A DNA stretch of 64,000 nucleotides, from positions 62,001-126,000 of the forward strand of contig NZ_AEDD01000003.1 of assembly GCF_000179615.1 (NCBI RefSeq), in the 5' to 3' direction. Every line of letters starts with the position of its first letter. Positions within the stretch are counted from its first letter, which is position 1. The translations under genes were made by a program, and so were the position numbers. The notes beneath the pieces were generated by a model. The model was not told the origin of the DNA, made no database searches, and saw only the letters and a program-made list of their open reading frames with translations. The DNA is from Paenibacillus curdlanolyticus YK9. GTDB lineage: Bacteria > Bacillota > Bacilli > Paenibacillales > Paenibacillaceae. This document shows positions 32,263-41,079 of the stretch, in pieces.

Positions 32263-34523
32263 GTACCGGCAGCCTTCGCTCCTACAGCTTAGCCCGCGTC
32301 CTGCTCCTTCATTTGCGCTCGGCTTTGCTTCATGTTCTGCTGGAATGCAAGCTGCTCTTCCGCTTGCGCTGGCCGATGCTTCTGCCAATAGGGGCAGGCA
32401 TCTGGGTGTTCATGTCGCTCACGATCCCTGCCGGCGCCGACATTCCGCCCAGCTTCTATGCCAATGCTGCCGAAGAGCATGCTGTCGTCCAGTCCTTGAC
32501 AGCCGTCTTGCCTGCTCTGCTCGGGGTGCTGCTTATGCGTCGCGACCTGCTCAGCGGCAACTTCGACTGGTCATTCGGTTCGCCGCTGCCTAATGCGCTG
32601 CTTGTTGCCGCCAAGTTTACGGCCGGCATCCTATATATGTGCCTATTTATCGGCTTCATCTTTGCCGGAGACGCAATAGCCGCTGCCCGCTTCGGGCTAC
32701 CAGGCGATGCTATAGCCTATGAGCTCGGGTGGCTACTGCTGCACTACGGCATGACCTATAGCATTACGCTGGCGCTCGGAATGGCCATTGGCGCTTTAAT
32801 GCCGTCCCGCTTCGCGCTGCCTGTCGCCTTTCTGGGCTGGGTATTCGGCGCATTCTTCCTGCAAATCTATGCATTGCCCGAAACCAATTGGTATATGCTG
32901 AAAGCATTCATGCTCTCGCATCTCCTAACCGATAGCTCCACCTTCGGCAATGACGGCTGGACGCCTGCCTTGTATGGGCGGGAATATGCCCTGCTTGCGC
33001 TGTTCGTAGCGGCTTTCGGATTGTTTTTGCTTACACTCGCTACTTCAGCCGTCCGCCGTATACGCCCGAGCATGCACAACCGCCATCCAGCTCCAGCAGC
33101 TGCCGCTGCATTGCTGCTCTCGATCGTCGCGGCGCTCCCATACGCTTATTTCTGGATGGAACGGCTGGAGCGCGTCGACCTTATTCGAAGCTCCGCTCCG
33201 TCGTATGTGGCGATAACGCCGCATGAGCCCTATCAATTCCAGCTATCGTCCGTCTCGATCATTGCAGAGCGGCTGCCAGCAGATGGCTTGCGGGGGAACG
33301 TGACGGTTACCGTCCCGCTTCACAACGGAGAACCCTTACCCGCATCATCAGATGTAGCAAAGGTGGCTTCGATTCAACCGCATCGACTGGCCTTCCTGCT
33401 CCATCCCGCTATGCAAATCCAATCGATTGCGTGGGACGGACATCCCGCGGATTGGGATCGCAGCGGCGAGCGCGTATTCGTAACCATTCCGCCGTCAGCT
33501 GCGAATGCAGCCGCTGGGAAGATTGCCTTTCGCTATGAAGGAAAGCTTATGGATTGGGCTAGAACGAACAATTCGGAGGGCTACTGGAGCTTCATCCACG
33601 ACAGCTCGGTCTATTTGCCGGGAACTGTTGGCTGGTATCCGCTGCCGGGAGGGGACAGCTTATTTTATCAAGGCAGCAAGGCGCGCGGAGGGCCGGGAAA
33701 TTACGTCAATCGGACCGATGTGACCGCGAATCTCTTCACGGACTTCGACGTCACGATGAAAGGCTTTAACGAGCCGCTATTTGCGACCCTGCCCAAGCTG
33801 TCTCCTGTCCATACGGAAGCCTCTGGCACATCAGCTTCCTCCGCCAACGTGCAGCGGTTCAAAGGCTCGCGTGCGCAATCGGTCGATATCATCGCCGGGC
33901 GCTTCAAGGCGATTCAACACGGCAGCGAGGCTACTGCGATTGTAACCACGAGCGGCGATGCCAAACGCAGCGAATTGCTGCTGTCCGAGCTCGAGCAGCT
34001 CGAGCGTTATTATGCTGGCTGGCTACCGAATCTTCAGCCCGTGCGGCAGCTATGGACTGCGCCCATTTTCACCGCAATGCCCGTAGGCGAAGGCATGAGC
34101 GATATGCTGAAAAACGATACGCTCCTGCTCTCCGGCTCCGTAACCGGCATGTATGGATCGGATTTGCGGCTTGCTGCCAATGTACTTTTATTTGGCGATC
34201 TGGATACGAATGCAACCGATTGGACGCTTCTCGATGCAGCGGAATCGCAGCAAAGCTCGATTGTCTACGACCTGCGAAATGCGATTCGCTATATGCATGA
34301 TGCCGAACAGCCGCATGCACGGCCGATCAGCCTGCTGTCTGATTCTCGGCATTGGCTCTTAATTAAAACACAAATCGACCATGCGCTTGAAGCCGGCCGA
34401 GCCGAACAGGTGAAGCAAGTGCTGAGCCAATTATGGTCACGTGGATTGAAAATTCCGAGCGACAACCTAACATTAACGATGGAGGACTGGAACATGGCTT
34501 GGAACGAGGAGATGAACCGATGA
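32259..34523 (+). CDS. ABC permease with large ectodomain
   Basis: 754 residues. About six transmembrane helices in the first 280 residues (LLPIGAGIWVFMSLTIPAG, VQSLTAVLPALLGVLLM, FTAGILYMCLFIGFIFAG, YSITLALGMAIGALMPS, LPVAFLGWVFGAFFLQIY, LFVAAFGLFLLTLATSAV), a seventh at LLLSIVAALPYAYFW, then about 450 extracellular residues. That ectodomain resembles an M1-type aminopeptidase architecture, but there is no HExxH motif, so it would be a non-catalytic binding or sensing domain. Ends 4 bases inside the sigma-factor gene. Partner of the preceding ATPase. Confidence 0.8.
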   Translation: MSTGSLRSYSLARVLLLHLRSALLHVLLECKLLFRLRWPMLLPIGAGIWVFMSLTIPAGADIPPSFYANAAEEHAVVQSLTAVLPALLGVLLMRRDLLSGNFDWSFGSPLPNALLVAAKFTAGILYMCLFIGFIFAGDAIAAARFGLPGDAIAYELGWLLLHYGMTYSITLALGMAIGALMPSRFALPVAFLGWVFGAFFLQIYALPETNWYMLKAFMLSHLLTDSSTFGNDGWTPALYGREYALLALFVAAFGLFLLTLATSAVRRIRPSMHNRHPAPAAAAALLLSIVAALPYAYFWMERLERVDLIRSSAPSYVAITPHEPYQFQLSSVSIIAERLPADGLRGNVTVTVPLHNGEPLPASSDVAKVASIQPHRLAFLLHPAMQIQSIAWDGHPADWDRSGERVFVTIPPSAANAAAGKIAFRYEGKLMDWARTNNSEGYWSFIHDSSVYLPGTVGWYPLPGGDSLFYQGSKARGGPGNYVNRTDVTANLFTDFDVTMKGFNEPLFATLPKLSPVHTEASGTSASSANVQRFKGSRAQSVDIIAGRFKAIQHGSEATAIVTTSGDAKRSELLLSELEQLERYYAGWLPNLQPVRQLWTAPIFTAMPVGEGMSDMLKNDTLLLSGSVTGMYGSDLRLAANVLLFGDLDTNATDWTLLDAAESQQSSIVYDLRNAIRYMHDAEQPHARPISLLSDSRHWLLIKTQIDHALEAGRAEQVKQVLSQLWSRGLKIPSDNLTLTMEDWNMAWNEEMNR

Positions 34524-35110
34524 CGGACGACGAGTTAGTTCAAGGGATGGCGCGAGGCGAACAAGCCTGCTTCGAAGCTTTCGTCCAACGGCATCATGCG
34601 CCGCTGTCCGGTTACTTGCAGCGCCAGCTGCGAGATGCCCAGAAGGCGGAAGACTTCGTGCAGGAAACCTTTTTGCGCTTCTTAAGACAGCTCAAGGAGC
34701 GCTCCATTCCCGATAATGCGCAGGCTTGGCTATACCGAGTTGCTCTTAATCTATGCCGCGACTATTGGAAGAGCGCACAGTACCATACCGATAATCGCCT
34801 GATGGCCGAGATGCCGGAACAGCGGGACATGCAAACTTCCGTTGTCGAGCTCGCCGAACGGCAAGAGACAAGACAAGAAATCATTCGCTCGCTCGACGAG
34901 CTCCCAGATGTGCAGAAGCAGGTCGTCATGCTTCGTTTTTTCCAAGACCTGAAGCTGCAAGACATTGCGGAGGCGCTCCAACTGCCGCTCGGCTCGGTCA
35001 AAACGCATTTGTACAAGGGGCTCCGCAAGCTGAAGGACCGGCTAAAGCCAGACAAAGAAGAAACCCATACATCGAGGGGAGGAAAACAGCATGAGCATGC
35101 CAAACGATGA
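34520..35110 (+). CDS. Sigma-70 family (ECF-type) RNA polymerase sigma factor
   Basis: 196 residues from the ATG at 34520 (GAGGAG eight bases upstream, four-base overlap with the permease stop). Region 2: FVQRHHAPLSGYLQRQLRDA and EDFVQETFLRFLRQL; region 4: LDELPDVQKQVVMLRFFQ and LQLPLGSVKTHLYKGLRKL. No region 1 or 3, hence ECF type. No gene nearby encodes a standard zinc-finger anti-sigma factor; the following membrane protein with a cytoplasmic N-terminus, 20 bases overlapping, is the best candidate for that role. Confidence 0.93.
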   Translation: MTDDELVQGMARGEQACFEAFVQRHHAPLSGYLQRQLRDAQKAEDFVQETFLRFLRQLKERSIPDNAQAWLYRVALNLCRDYWKSAQYHTDNRLMAEMPEQRDMQTSVVELAERQETRQEIIRSLDELPDVQKQVVMLRFFQDLKLQDIAEALQLPLGSVKTHLYKGLRKLKDRLKPDKEETHTSRGGKQHEHAKR

Positions 35111-35900
35111 TGAACTAAAACAGCTTGAACGCGATATGAATGATGCGCTGGCACCTTACACGGTGAAGCCAGTGACGTCATCCGACACTGCTCGCCTGCT
35201 GCTTTCGCTGCAACCTGCGTTTAATGACGTCATGCATATCTCGCAACCCGAAGTCGAACAGCCAGCCGTTTCATCCCGCAAACAAACCGTTTCCCTTGGC
35301 CGGCTAATGAGAAGCCAGATCATCGCGTATTCCCGCGCTTATTGGGCTGCGAGCGCCGCTTTGTTCGTCATGCTCCTGTTCATGGTCGATCGGCTTGGCT
35401 TGGCAGCTGCCGACCGCGCTGTAGGATGGTTTACGATCCTTATGCCCGCTGCGCTGCTCGGAGGGATGCTGTACAGCTTCCGGACTTGGAACCGCGAAAT
35501 GCGAATGATCGAAAGCATCTCGCCTTACCCGCCAGCCTTGCTGCTGCTTACCCGTTCGCTGATCGTCACCTTGCTGAATGTCATTCTCGGTCTCGCCGCT
35601 ACCCTCTACATGGAGTGGACAGACCATCGGTTTAACTCGCTAGCCTTTCTTACAGGCTGGCTGTCCCTCTACCTGTTGATCAGCGGCGTGGTCGCCAATG
35701 TCATGCTGCGCAAAGGATTAAAGCCTGCGCTCGCTTGGGGGCTTGTGCTCTGGTTTATTTGGAACTACGGCCTCGGTTTCGCCGACTTCGAGCTGTATCG
35801 CATCTGGGAGGATAAGCTCCAGCTCATTGCGATGGCTGCAGGCCTCGCGCTGCTCGCCATGGCGTATCGACGCAGCCTTGGCATCCGCGAGATCAAATAA
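35091..35900 (+). CDS. Membrane protein, possible anti-sigma or ABC subunit
   Basis: 269 residues; GGGAGG eight bases before ATG and a 20-base overlap with the sigma factor gene. The first 65 residues are soluble and acidic (NDDELKQLERDMNDALAP); about six hydrophobic helices follow (AYWAASAALFVMLLFMV, GWFTILMPAALLGGMLYSF, LLLLTRSLIVTLLNVILGL, LAFLTGWLSLYLLISGVVA, ALAWGLVLWFIWNYGL, LIAMAAGLALLAMAYR). No zinc-finger motif. Its place between the sigma factor and the second ABC ATPase suits either a sigma-binding membrane protein or the permease of ATPase 2. I cannot decide between them. Confidence 0.72.
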   Translation: MSMPNDDELKQLERDMNDALAPYTVKPVTSSDTARLLLSLQPAFNDVMHISQPEVEQPAVSSRKQTVSLGRLMRSQIIAYSRAYWAASAALFVMLLFMVDRLGLAAADRAVGWFTILMPAALLGGMLYSFRTWNREMRMIESISPYPPALLLLTRSLIVTLLNVILGLAATLYMEWTDHRFNSLAFLTGWLSLYLLISGVVANVMLRKGLKPALAWGLVLWFIWNYGLGFADFELYRIWEDKLQLIAMAAGLALLAMAYRRSLGIREIK

Positions 35901-35927
35901 TTTTTATGCAAAAGGAGGCGCAGCCCT

Positions 35928-36788
35928 ATGCTGCTCGAACTGCATCAGATCGAATGGCAGAGAAATGGCAAAACGCCGTTTCGCCTAAGCATTCCGCGGC
36001 TGACGTTCCGCCCGGGCATTACGCTACTGGTCGGGCGCAATGGCGCAGGCAAGACCTCGCTTCTCCAGCTGCTCGCAACGGCGGAGCTGCCGCTCAGCGG
36101 AACGATCAGCTATGATGGCTGGACCACTTCCCGCCATCTTCCGGAAATTCGCTCCCAGATCGGCTTCGTGCCTACTGGCGTTGAGCTGTACGAGCAGCTG
36201 ACAGTAGCCAAGCTGCTCCGCTACATGGAGCAGCTCAAAGGGTTCAGCGGCTCGGTCGAAGCTGGGCGCGTGCTCGATGCTTTCCAACTGGAGCCTTACC
36301 GCTCCCGCAAAATCAAAACGCTTGCGCACGGCATCCGTCAACGGATCGCTCTTGCGCAAGCGTGGATTGGCAACCCTTCCTATATGATGCTCGATGAGCC
36401 GCTCAATGCGATGGATGCAATCGAACGGCTCCGGTTCATCCGCTATCTCGCCGCTTATGCGCGAGACCGCGTCGTCATCGTCTCTACGCACGAGCTGAAC
36501 GAATGGGAAGGCTGGGCCCAGCGTATCGTATGGATGGATGAGGGGCGGACAAGGTTCGACAGCTCTGCGGCTGATTGGGTAGCCAGCCTCCCCCTTCGCG
36601 TATGGGAAGGCGCTGCGGATGCAGCAGCCTACCGCGAGCTGACCCCCTCCAGCATCATCGACGTTAAGCCTTCCTCTGACGACGGCTTTGTCGTTCGGGT
36701 GATGGCTGCCAAGCCGCCTTCAGCCTGCTTTGAAGAGCAGCTGCCAACGCTGGAGGATGCCTATTTCATCCGCCGCCGTTCTTCCTAG
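35928..36788 (+). CDS. Second ABC transporter ATP-binding protein
   Basis: 286 residues; AAAAGGAGG upstream of ATG. Walker A LVGRNGAGKTSLLQL, a degenerate signature LAHGIRQRIALAQA, Walker B SYMMLDEPLNAMD, switch His in VIVSTHELNEW. Similar to the first ATPase of the operon but clearly distinct. Its membrane partner is probably the 269-residue protein directly upstream. The gene ends overlapping the convergent VWA gene by four bases. Confidence 0.9.
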   Translation: MLLELHQIEWQRNGKTPFRLSIPRLTFRPGITLLVGRNGAGKTSLLQLLATAELPLSGTISYDGWTTSRHLPEIRSQIGFVPTGVELYEQLTVAKLLRYMEQLKGFSGSVEAGRVLDAFQLEPYRSRKIKTLAHGIRQRIALAQAWIGNPSYMMLDEPLNAMDAIERLRFIRYLAAYARDRVVIVSTHELNEWEGWAQRIVWMDEGRTRFDSSAADWVASLPLRVWEGAADAAAYRELTPSSIIDVKPSSDDGFVVRVMAAKPPSACFEEQLPTLEDAYFIRRRSS

Positions 36789-38086
36789 GAACGGCAATAG
36801 CGGGTGATGACGTCTACCATCAAATCGTTCAGCGCACGCACCTCGTATTCCCCTACAGCCGGCTTCAAATGATCGCCGCCTACCCCGCTATGGTCTGTCA
36901 GGAACACATACGTCCCGCCCGTCGAAACCGCTATATAACGCATCAAATGCTCCGTTGCAATATCGACGCCGCTCGATGCGATCGGAATAATGCGAATGCC
37001 CTGCTCAGCCGCTTTCGCTGTCAGCTTTTGCAGCTTCTTCATAATCTGTGGCTCATGATGCGGAGGCGCATCCAGGACGACAAACATCAGCCGCGCGAGC
37101 GCTTCCTTGCTCCACTCGTGCTCCTCAATGGCGTTGCTGAGCGCCAATTCCACCGCCTCAGGGAAATCGCCGCCGCCGAATGCCTCTTGATCCGCGATCT
37201 GATCGACCGCTTTATCGACATCCCGCGTGAATGGGAATGGCCGCACAACGTAATCATCATGCTCATCCCGATAAAAGTTCGAGCTGACGCGAATATCAAG
37301 CTGCCCGTTATTTTGCTCGGAAACACGCGTCACAACATCCTTCAGCTCCGCTTCCAAATAACGCAGTTCATCCGACATCGATCCGGTCGTATCGACCACG
37401 AGCATCAAATCTACGAGCGAGGAAGGCCTCATCGCATCGTCGAAGCTTACCTCCATCGAACGCCCTTGCTTGAGCTCTACGTTCTCGAACTGCTTCTTTT
37501 GCTGACCAGCGGTGACGCTCAAGGTATATTTGCGGTCTCCGCCCTGCTCAACGAAAAGGGTCGGGAACACATACGCGACGCCAGCTGCATTCGTCCGTGC
37601 GGCCCACGCCTGCTGCCCATCCTTGCTGGTCAGCACAACGGCTGCATCCGCGACCGGGCTGCCGCCCGCCTTCACCTTCACTTCCAGCCTGCGAAAATCA
37701 TAAAACTGCCAATAGGGGCGATTTTCTCGCCCTTCATTGGAAGCCATCAGCTTATTCCATGTGCTCCATTTGGCATTATCATCCCATTCGCCTGCCGTTA
37801 GCGTCCCGGCATCCGGCAGGTTGCCCTGCTGTCCGCTCGTCGATGCGCCGGAAGACGTTGGCTCCTCGCTCCGGTCAGCAGCCGATTCCCCTGAATCCGG
37901 AACCGCCTCGCCACGGTCAGCAGCTTTTTGCTCTGTAGAAGCCTTGGCTGGCTCCGTTGTCGTCGCCTCAGATGATGTGCTGTTATCTGACTTGTCGTCC
38001 GGCGCCGAAGAGGAGCAAGCCTGCATCAGCAAGACGAACGCCATCAGCAAAACGAACAACCATCTTCGTTTGATCCTTTCCATCAT
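36785..38086 (-). CDS. VWA-domain lipoprotein
   Basis: 433 residues. Lipoprotein signal: RRWLFVLLMAFVLLMQACSSS with Cys about residue 24. A Ser/Thr/Ala/Glu-rich linker of about 70 residues follows, then a carboxypeptidase-regulatory-like or Ig-like domain (VKVKAGGSPVADAAVVLTSK), then a von Willebrand A domain with an intact MIDAS start LVVDTTGSMSDEL and FPEAVELALSNAIEEHEW. VWA domains bind ligands through a metal. Outer face of the membrane. Convergent with the ABC operon; function unknown. Confidence 0.85.
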   Translation of the reverse strand: MMERIKRRWLFVLLMAFVLLMQACSSSAPDDKSDNSTSSEATTTEPAKASTEQKAADRGEAVPDSGESAADRSEEPTSSGASTSGQQGNLPDAGTLTAGEWDDNAKWSTWNKLMASNEGRENRPYWQFYDFRRLEVKVKAGGSPVADAAVVLTSKDGQQAWAARTNAAGVAYVFPTLFVEQGGDRKYTLSVTAGQQKKQFENVELKQGRSMEVSFDDAMRPSSLVDLMLVVDTTGSMSDELRYLEAELKDVVTRVSEQNNGQLDIRVSSNFYRDEHDDYVVRPFPFTRDVDKAVDQIADQEAFGGGDFPEAVELALSNAIEEHEWSKEALARLMFVVLDAPPHHEPQIMKKLQKLTAKAAEQGIRIIPIASSGVDIATEHLMRYIAVSTGGTYVFLTDHSGVGGDHLKPAVGEYEVRALNDLMVDVITRYCRS

Positions 38087-38195
38087 TTAAGACAACCCCC
38101 TATATTTGGTCTACATCCGTTAGACGCATCGCCAATCGCATATGTTGCAAAAATAGGAATGGGCTTATACAATCGAATAAACAACGGAGAGGGGC

Positions 38196-38522
38196 ATGCG
38201 AAGTCGGATGGAAACGATTGAAATTCAACAAATAACGCTCGCTGATCCTAACGCGGCAGAGACAATAGAGCTTGCCTTAACGAAAGCTGAGCTTGTGCTC
38301 GTCACGGAGTATGGCTCCAAGCTGTGGTATATCGACGTAACGGGAGCCGGACCTGCTTCCTTGCTTGATCACTATTACAGCTCCGAGCACATCCTGGTGT
38401 CGGTAACGGCTGTTGCTGCCGATGGCCGCTCGTTCCAAGGGAAAGCTTATTTCCATGCGAATGTCCTGAAGCAAGCCTGCGTGCTTCGCGGTGACGACGA
38501 GCTTATTGCGCTGCAAGGCTAG
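38196..38522 (+). CDS. Small conserved-looking protein of unknown function
   Basis: 108 residues with no signal peptide or membrane helix. The core LTKAELVLVTEYGSKLWYID and ILVSVTAVAADGRSFQGKAY predicts an all-beta fold. Ribosome site GGAGAGG just before the ATG. It lies alone between the VWA gene (divergent) and a bidirectional terminator. No family recognised. Confidence 0.55.
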   Translation: MRSRMETIEIQQITLADPNAAETIELALTKAELVLVTEYGSKLWYIDVTGAGPASLLDHYYSSEHILVSVTAVAADGRSFQGKAYFHANVLKQACVLRGDDELIALQG

Positions 38523-38542
38523 GCCATTCCACGATCAAACCG

Positions 38543-38606
38543 AAAAGGACACCTCCGCCCTTCCACCGAGAAAGCTCGGTCGTGAGGCAGGAGGTGTCCT
38601 TCTTTG
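38543..38606. terminator. Bidirectional terminator
   Basis: AAAGGACACCTCC pairs with GGAGGTGTCCTT around an inner CCGAG-AAAG-CTCGG stem, with A and T runs on both sides, between the convergent small gene and the aldolase. Confidence 0.9.
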
Positions 38607-38620
38607 TATTGCGATATGCT

Positions 38621-39586
38621 TTATTTGCTGTGTGCGATTTCTGGTGTCGTCAGTCGATCATAGAAGTCGACTACTTTATCACGATTGTCGCTGCTGTCGC
38701 GTTGTGCCATAGCCGAACGCGGATGCTCGTCCAGCATGCCCGTTACCATGTACTCCATGATGTAGCCCCACTCTTCTTTCTCGCGAAGCGGCAGCATGTA
38801 TTTCTCGATCATGTCGAGCACAGGACGTACGTTGTACTTCGCGTTAGGCAGGTGCGCGACGAGAAGCTCCGTGTTGCAGTTGCCTGCTGCACGGCCCATG
38901 CCGTAAACGGAAGCGTCGAGCAGCTCTACGCCTTTCTCCGCTGCAATAATCGTGTTCGCGAATGCAAGCTGCAAATTGTTGTGCGTATGCGAGCCCAGAC
39001 GTTTGTTTGGCAGATGCTCCTTAAACTTGTCAACGAGGTATGCCATGTCGTTAGGCTTCAAGCTGCCGTACGAGTCAACGATGTAAACAACGTCAACTAC
39101 GCTCTCGCGGATCAGCTCGAACGCTTCGATCAGCTGGTTCTCCATAACGTTGGAGAGCGCCATGATGTTCAGCGTCGTCTCATAGCCGCGGTCATGGAAC
39201 ACTTTAACAAGCTCAAGCGCTTTGTCCACGTCTTGAATGTAGCAAGCAACGCGAATCAGATCGAGCAGGCTCTCGCTGCGCGGCAAAATATCGTTCTCGT
39301 CTACGCGGCCGATATCAACAAGCGCGGACAGCTTCGTATGGCCTTTGTTCGGAATGACCTTCCGAAGGAAATCATCATTCAGGAAACGCCAAGGGCCAGC
39401 GCTTTCGGCGCCCTTGAGCAGTTTAGGCGAGTTTTTGTAACCAATCTCCATGTAGTCAACGCCAGCTTCATTCAGGCTATTGTACAAGTGCTGAACGAAC
39501 TCAATGCTGAAGTCCCAGTTATTAACGAGTCCGCCGTCACGGATCGTGCAGTCGACGATTTTGCAGTGGCTAGTTTTAGAAGTCAT
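38621..39586 (-). CDS. HMG-CoA-lyase-like TIM-barrel aldolase
   Basis: 321 residues. DRE-TIM metallolyase signature at the N-terminus (KIVDCTIRDGGLVNNWDF), metal-binding LGSHTHNNLQLAFAN, and the family-typical VYGMGRAAGNCNTE near the C-terminal side of the barrel. Relatives are 4-hydroxy-2-oxovalerate aldolases and the aldolase domains of nucleotide-sugar or antibiotic pathways. No partner dehydrogenase gene is adjacent, so the natural substrate is unknown. Strong GC-rich codon bias. Cytoplasmic. Confidence 0.87.
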   Translation of the reverse strand: MTSKTSHCKIVDCTIRDGGLVNNWDFSIEFVQHLYNSLNEAGVDYMEIGYKNSPKLLKGAESAGPWRFLNDDFLRKVIPNKGHTKLSALVDIGRVDENDILPRSESLLDLIRVACYIQDVDKALELVKVFHDRGYETTLNIMALSNVMENQLIEAFELIRESVVDVVYIVDSYGSLKPNDMAYLVDKFKEHLPNKRLGSHTHNNLQLAFANTIIAAEKGVELLDASVYGMGRAAGNCNTELLVAHLPNAKYNVRPVLDMIEKYMLPLREKEEWGYIMEYMVTGMLDEHPRSAMAQRDSSDNRDKVVDFYDRLTTPEIAHSK

Positions 39587-39676
39587 ACGATTGTTACTCC
39601 TTATCGTTGAACATGAGTTCTTTTTTTATCATCATACTTGAAATAAGTGCGGAACGCAAAGCATAAATCGACTCGT

Positions 39677-41008
39677 TTAGACTTCTGTAATGACAGATTT
39701 TGCAATTCGGCCGCTAACGAAGATCGTGAATAACAGGGCAAGCACGCTAAAGGCAAGCCCATAAATAAACATATGACGGTAGCCGACAAGGATGTCCGTT
39801 GCGCCCGAGAGCATCGATCCCATAATCGTTACGCCGACTGCTGTCCCGATATTGCGCGAAAACATTTGCAGCGAGGCCGAAATTCCTTTTTCCGTCGACC
39901 CTACAAGCTGCTGTGATCCGATCACGGAAACCGTGGACAGCATGCCGAAGGCTAAACCGAACAGAATGGAGCCGAGAAAAACAAACCAGAAGCCCGTCGC
40001 GTCAGATAGCAGCAAAAACCACACGCCTGATCCGACGAGAATGGCATTGCCCGCCAGAATTAGCTTACGGTAGCCGAAGCGCCCAATCCACTTGCCCGCG
40101 GGGACGCTGCAAATCATCCAACCAAATGACATGCCCAGCATCGCTACGCCGCTCAGGAAGAGCGAATAGCCTTGATGCTGCAAAAACATCGGCAAGTAGC
40201 TTGAGGCGCCGAACAATGCCCCGTAGGTCAACAAGGAGTTCAGGTTCATCCATGCTACCTGCTTGTTGCGGAACAAGGAGAATGGAATAAGTGGCGAGGC
40301 CTGCCGCTTCTCATACATGTAGAACAGGACGAGCAGGATCAGCCCTCCGCCTAAGTACAGCCACCAGCCGGACGCCACGACGGTTGGCAGCAGCAGTAAA
40401 CCTATCGCAGCAGTAAAAATGATTGCCCCGCCATAATCGATCTTCGCACGCTTGGGCTCGTATTGCTCTTGATAAGGCAGCAGCAGCAGCAGCGATAATA
40501 AGCAAATCGGCAAATTCACATAAAATACCCATCGCCAGCTAGAGTATTCGACGAATACAGAGCCAAGCAGCGGCGCTATGACCGCCGATAGCCCCCACAT
40601 CGCGGTGAACATCGCCTGGATCGATCCCCGCTTCTCTACAGGAAACAAATCGCCTGCGATAATGATCGGAAACGGATTCATGATCCCCGCGCCTATTCCC
40701 TGAACCGCACGGAATACGACGAGCAGCAGCATCGTATCCGCGCTGCCGCACAGCATAGAACCAAGCAGGAACAAGACGATGCCTGCCGCAAACACTTTTT
40801 TGCGTCCGAACAAGTCAGACAGCCGTCCCGCTACAGGAGCCAGAACCGTCGATAAAATCATGTAGCTCGCGAACGTCCATGCATAAAGCTCGATCCCGCC
40901 AAGCTCCTCCGCAATAACGGGCATCGTCGTGTTGACGATCGTGCTGTCCATCGAAGCCACCAGCATGGCCATCACTATACTGGCTAATACACTATATTTC
41001 CCTTTCAT
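39677..41008 (-). CDS. MFS multidrug efflux transporter
   Basis: 443 residues from the ATG at 41008 (GGAGG five bases upstream). Twelve or more hydrophobic helices; drug:H+ antiporter motifs VASMDSTIVNTTMPVI (motif of the first helix), GRLSDLFGRKKVF (loop 2-3, motif A) and VFRAVQGIGAGIMNPFPI. Probably exports lipophilic drugs; real substrates unknown. Single gene followed 91 bases downstream by the aldolase. Confidence 0.9.
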   Translation of the reverse strand: MKGKYSVLASIVMAMLVASMDSTIVNTTMPVIAEELGGIELYAWTFASYMILSTVLAPVAGRLSDLFGRKKVFAAGIVLFLLGSMLCGSADTMLLLVVFRAVQGIGAGIMNPFPIIIAGDLFPVEKRGSIQAMFTAMWGLSAVIAPLLGSVFVEYSSWRWVFYVNLPICLLSLLLLLPYQEQYEPKRAKIDYGGAIIFTAAIGLLLLPTVVASGWWLYLGGGLILLVLFYMYEKRQASPLIPFSLFRNKQVAWMNLNSLLTYGALFGASSYLPMFLQHQGYSLFLSGVAMLGMSFGWMICSVPAGKWIGRFGYRKLILAGNAILVGSGVWFLLLSDATGFWFVFLGSILFGLAFGMLSTVSVIGSQQLVGSTEKGISASLQMFSRNIGTAVGVTIMGSMLSGATDILVGYRHMFIYGLAFSVLALLFTIFVSGRIAKSVITEV

Positions 41009-41023
41009 TCGAACCTCCATCAT

Positions 41024-41066
41024 AACAAAGGGACTATCCGCAGCCTACACGCTGCAGACAATCCCT
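41024..41066 (-). terminator. Terminator after leucyl aminopeptidase
   Basis: On the minus strand GGGATTGTCTGCAGC pairs with GCTGCGGATAGTCCC around a six-base loop, followed by TTTGTT. Confidence 0.82.
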
Positions 41067-41079
41067 CCGATTCATGCCA

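Noticed and set aside
38582-39610. Open frame opposite the aldolase
   Set aside because: Antisense shadow; begins inside the terminator.
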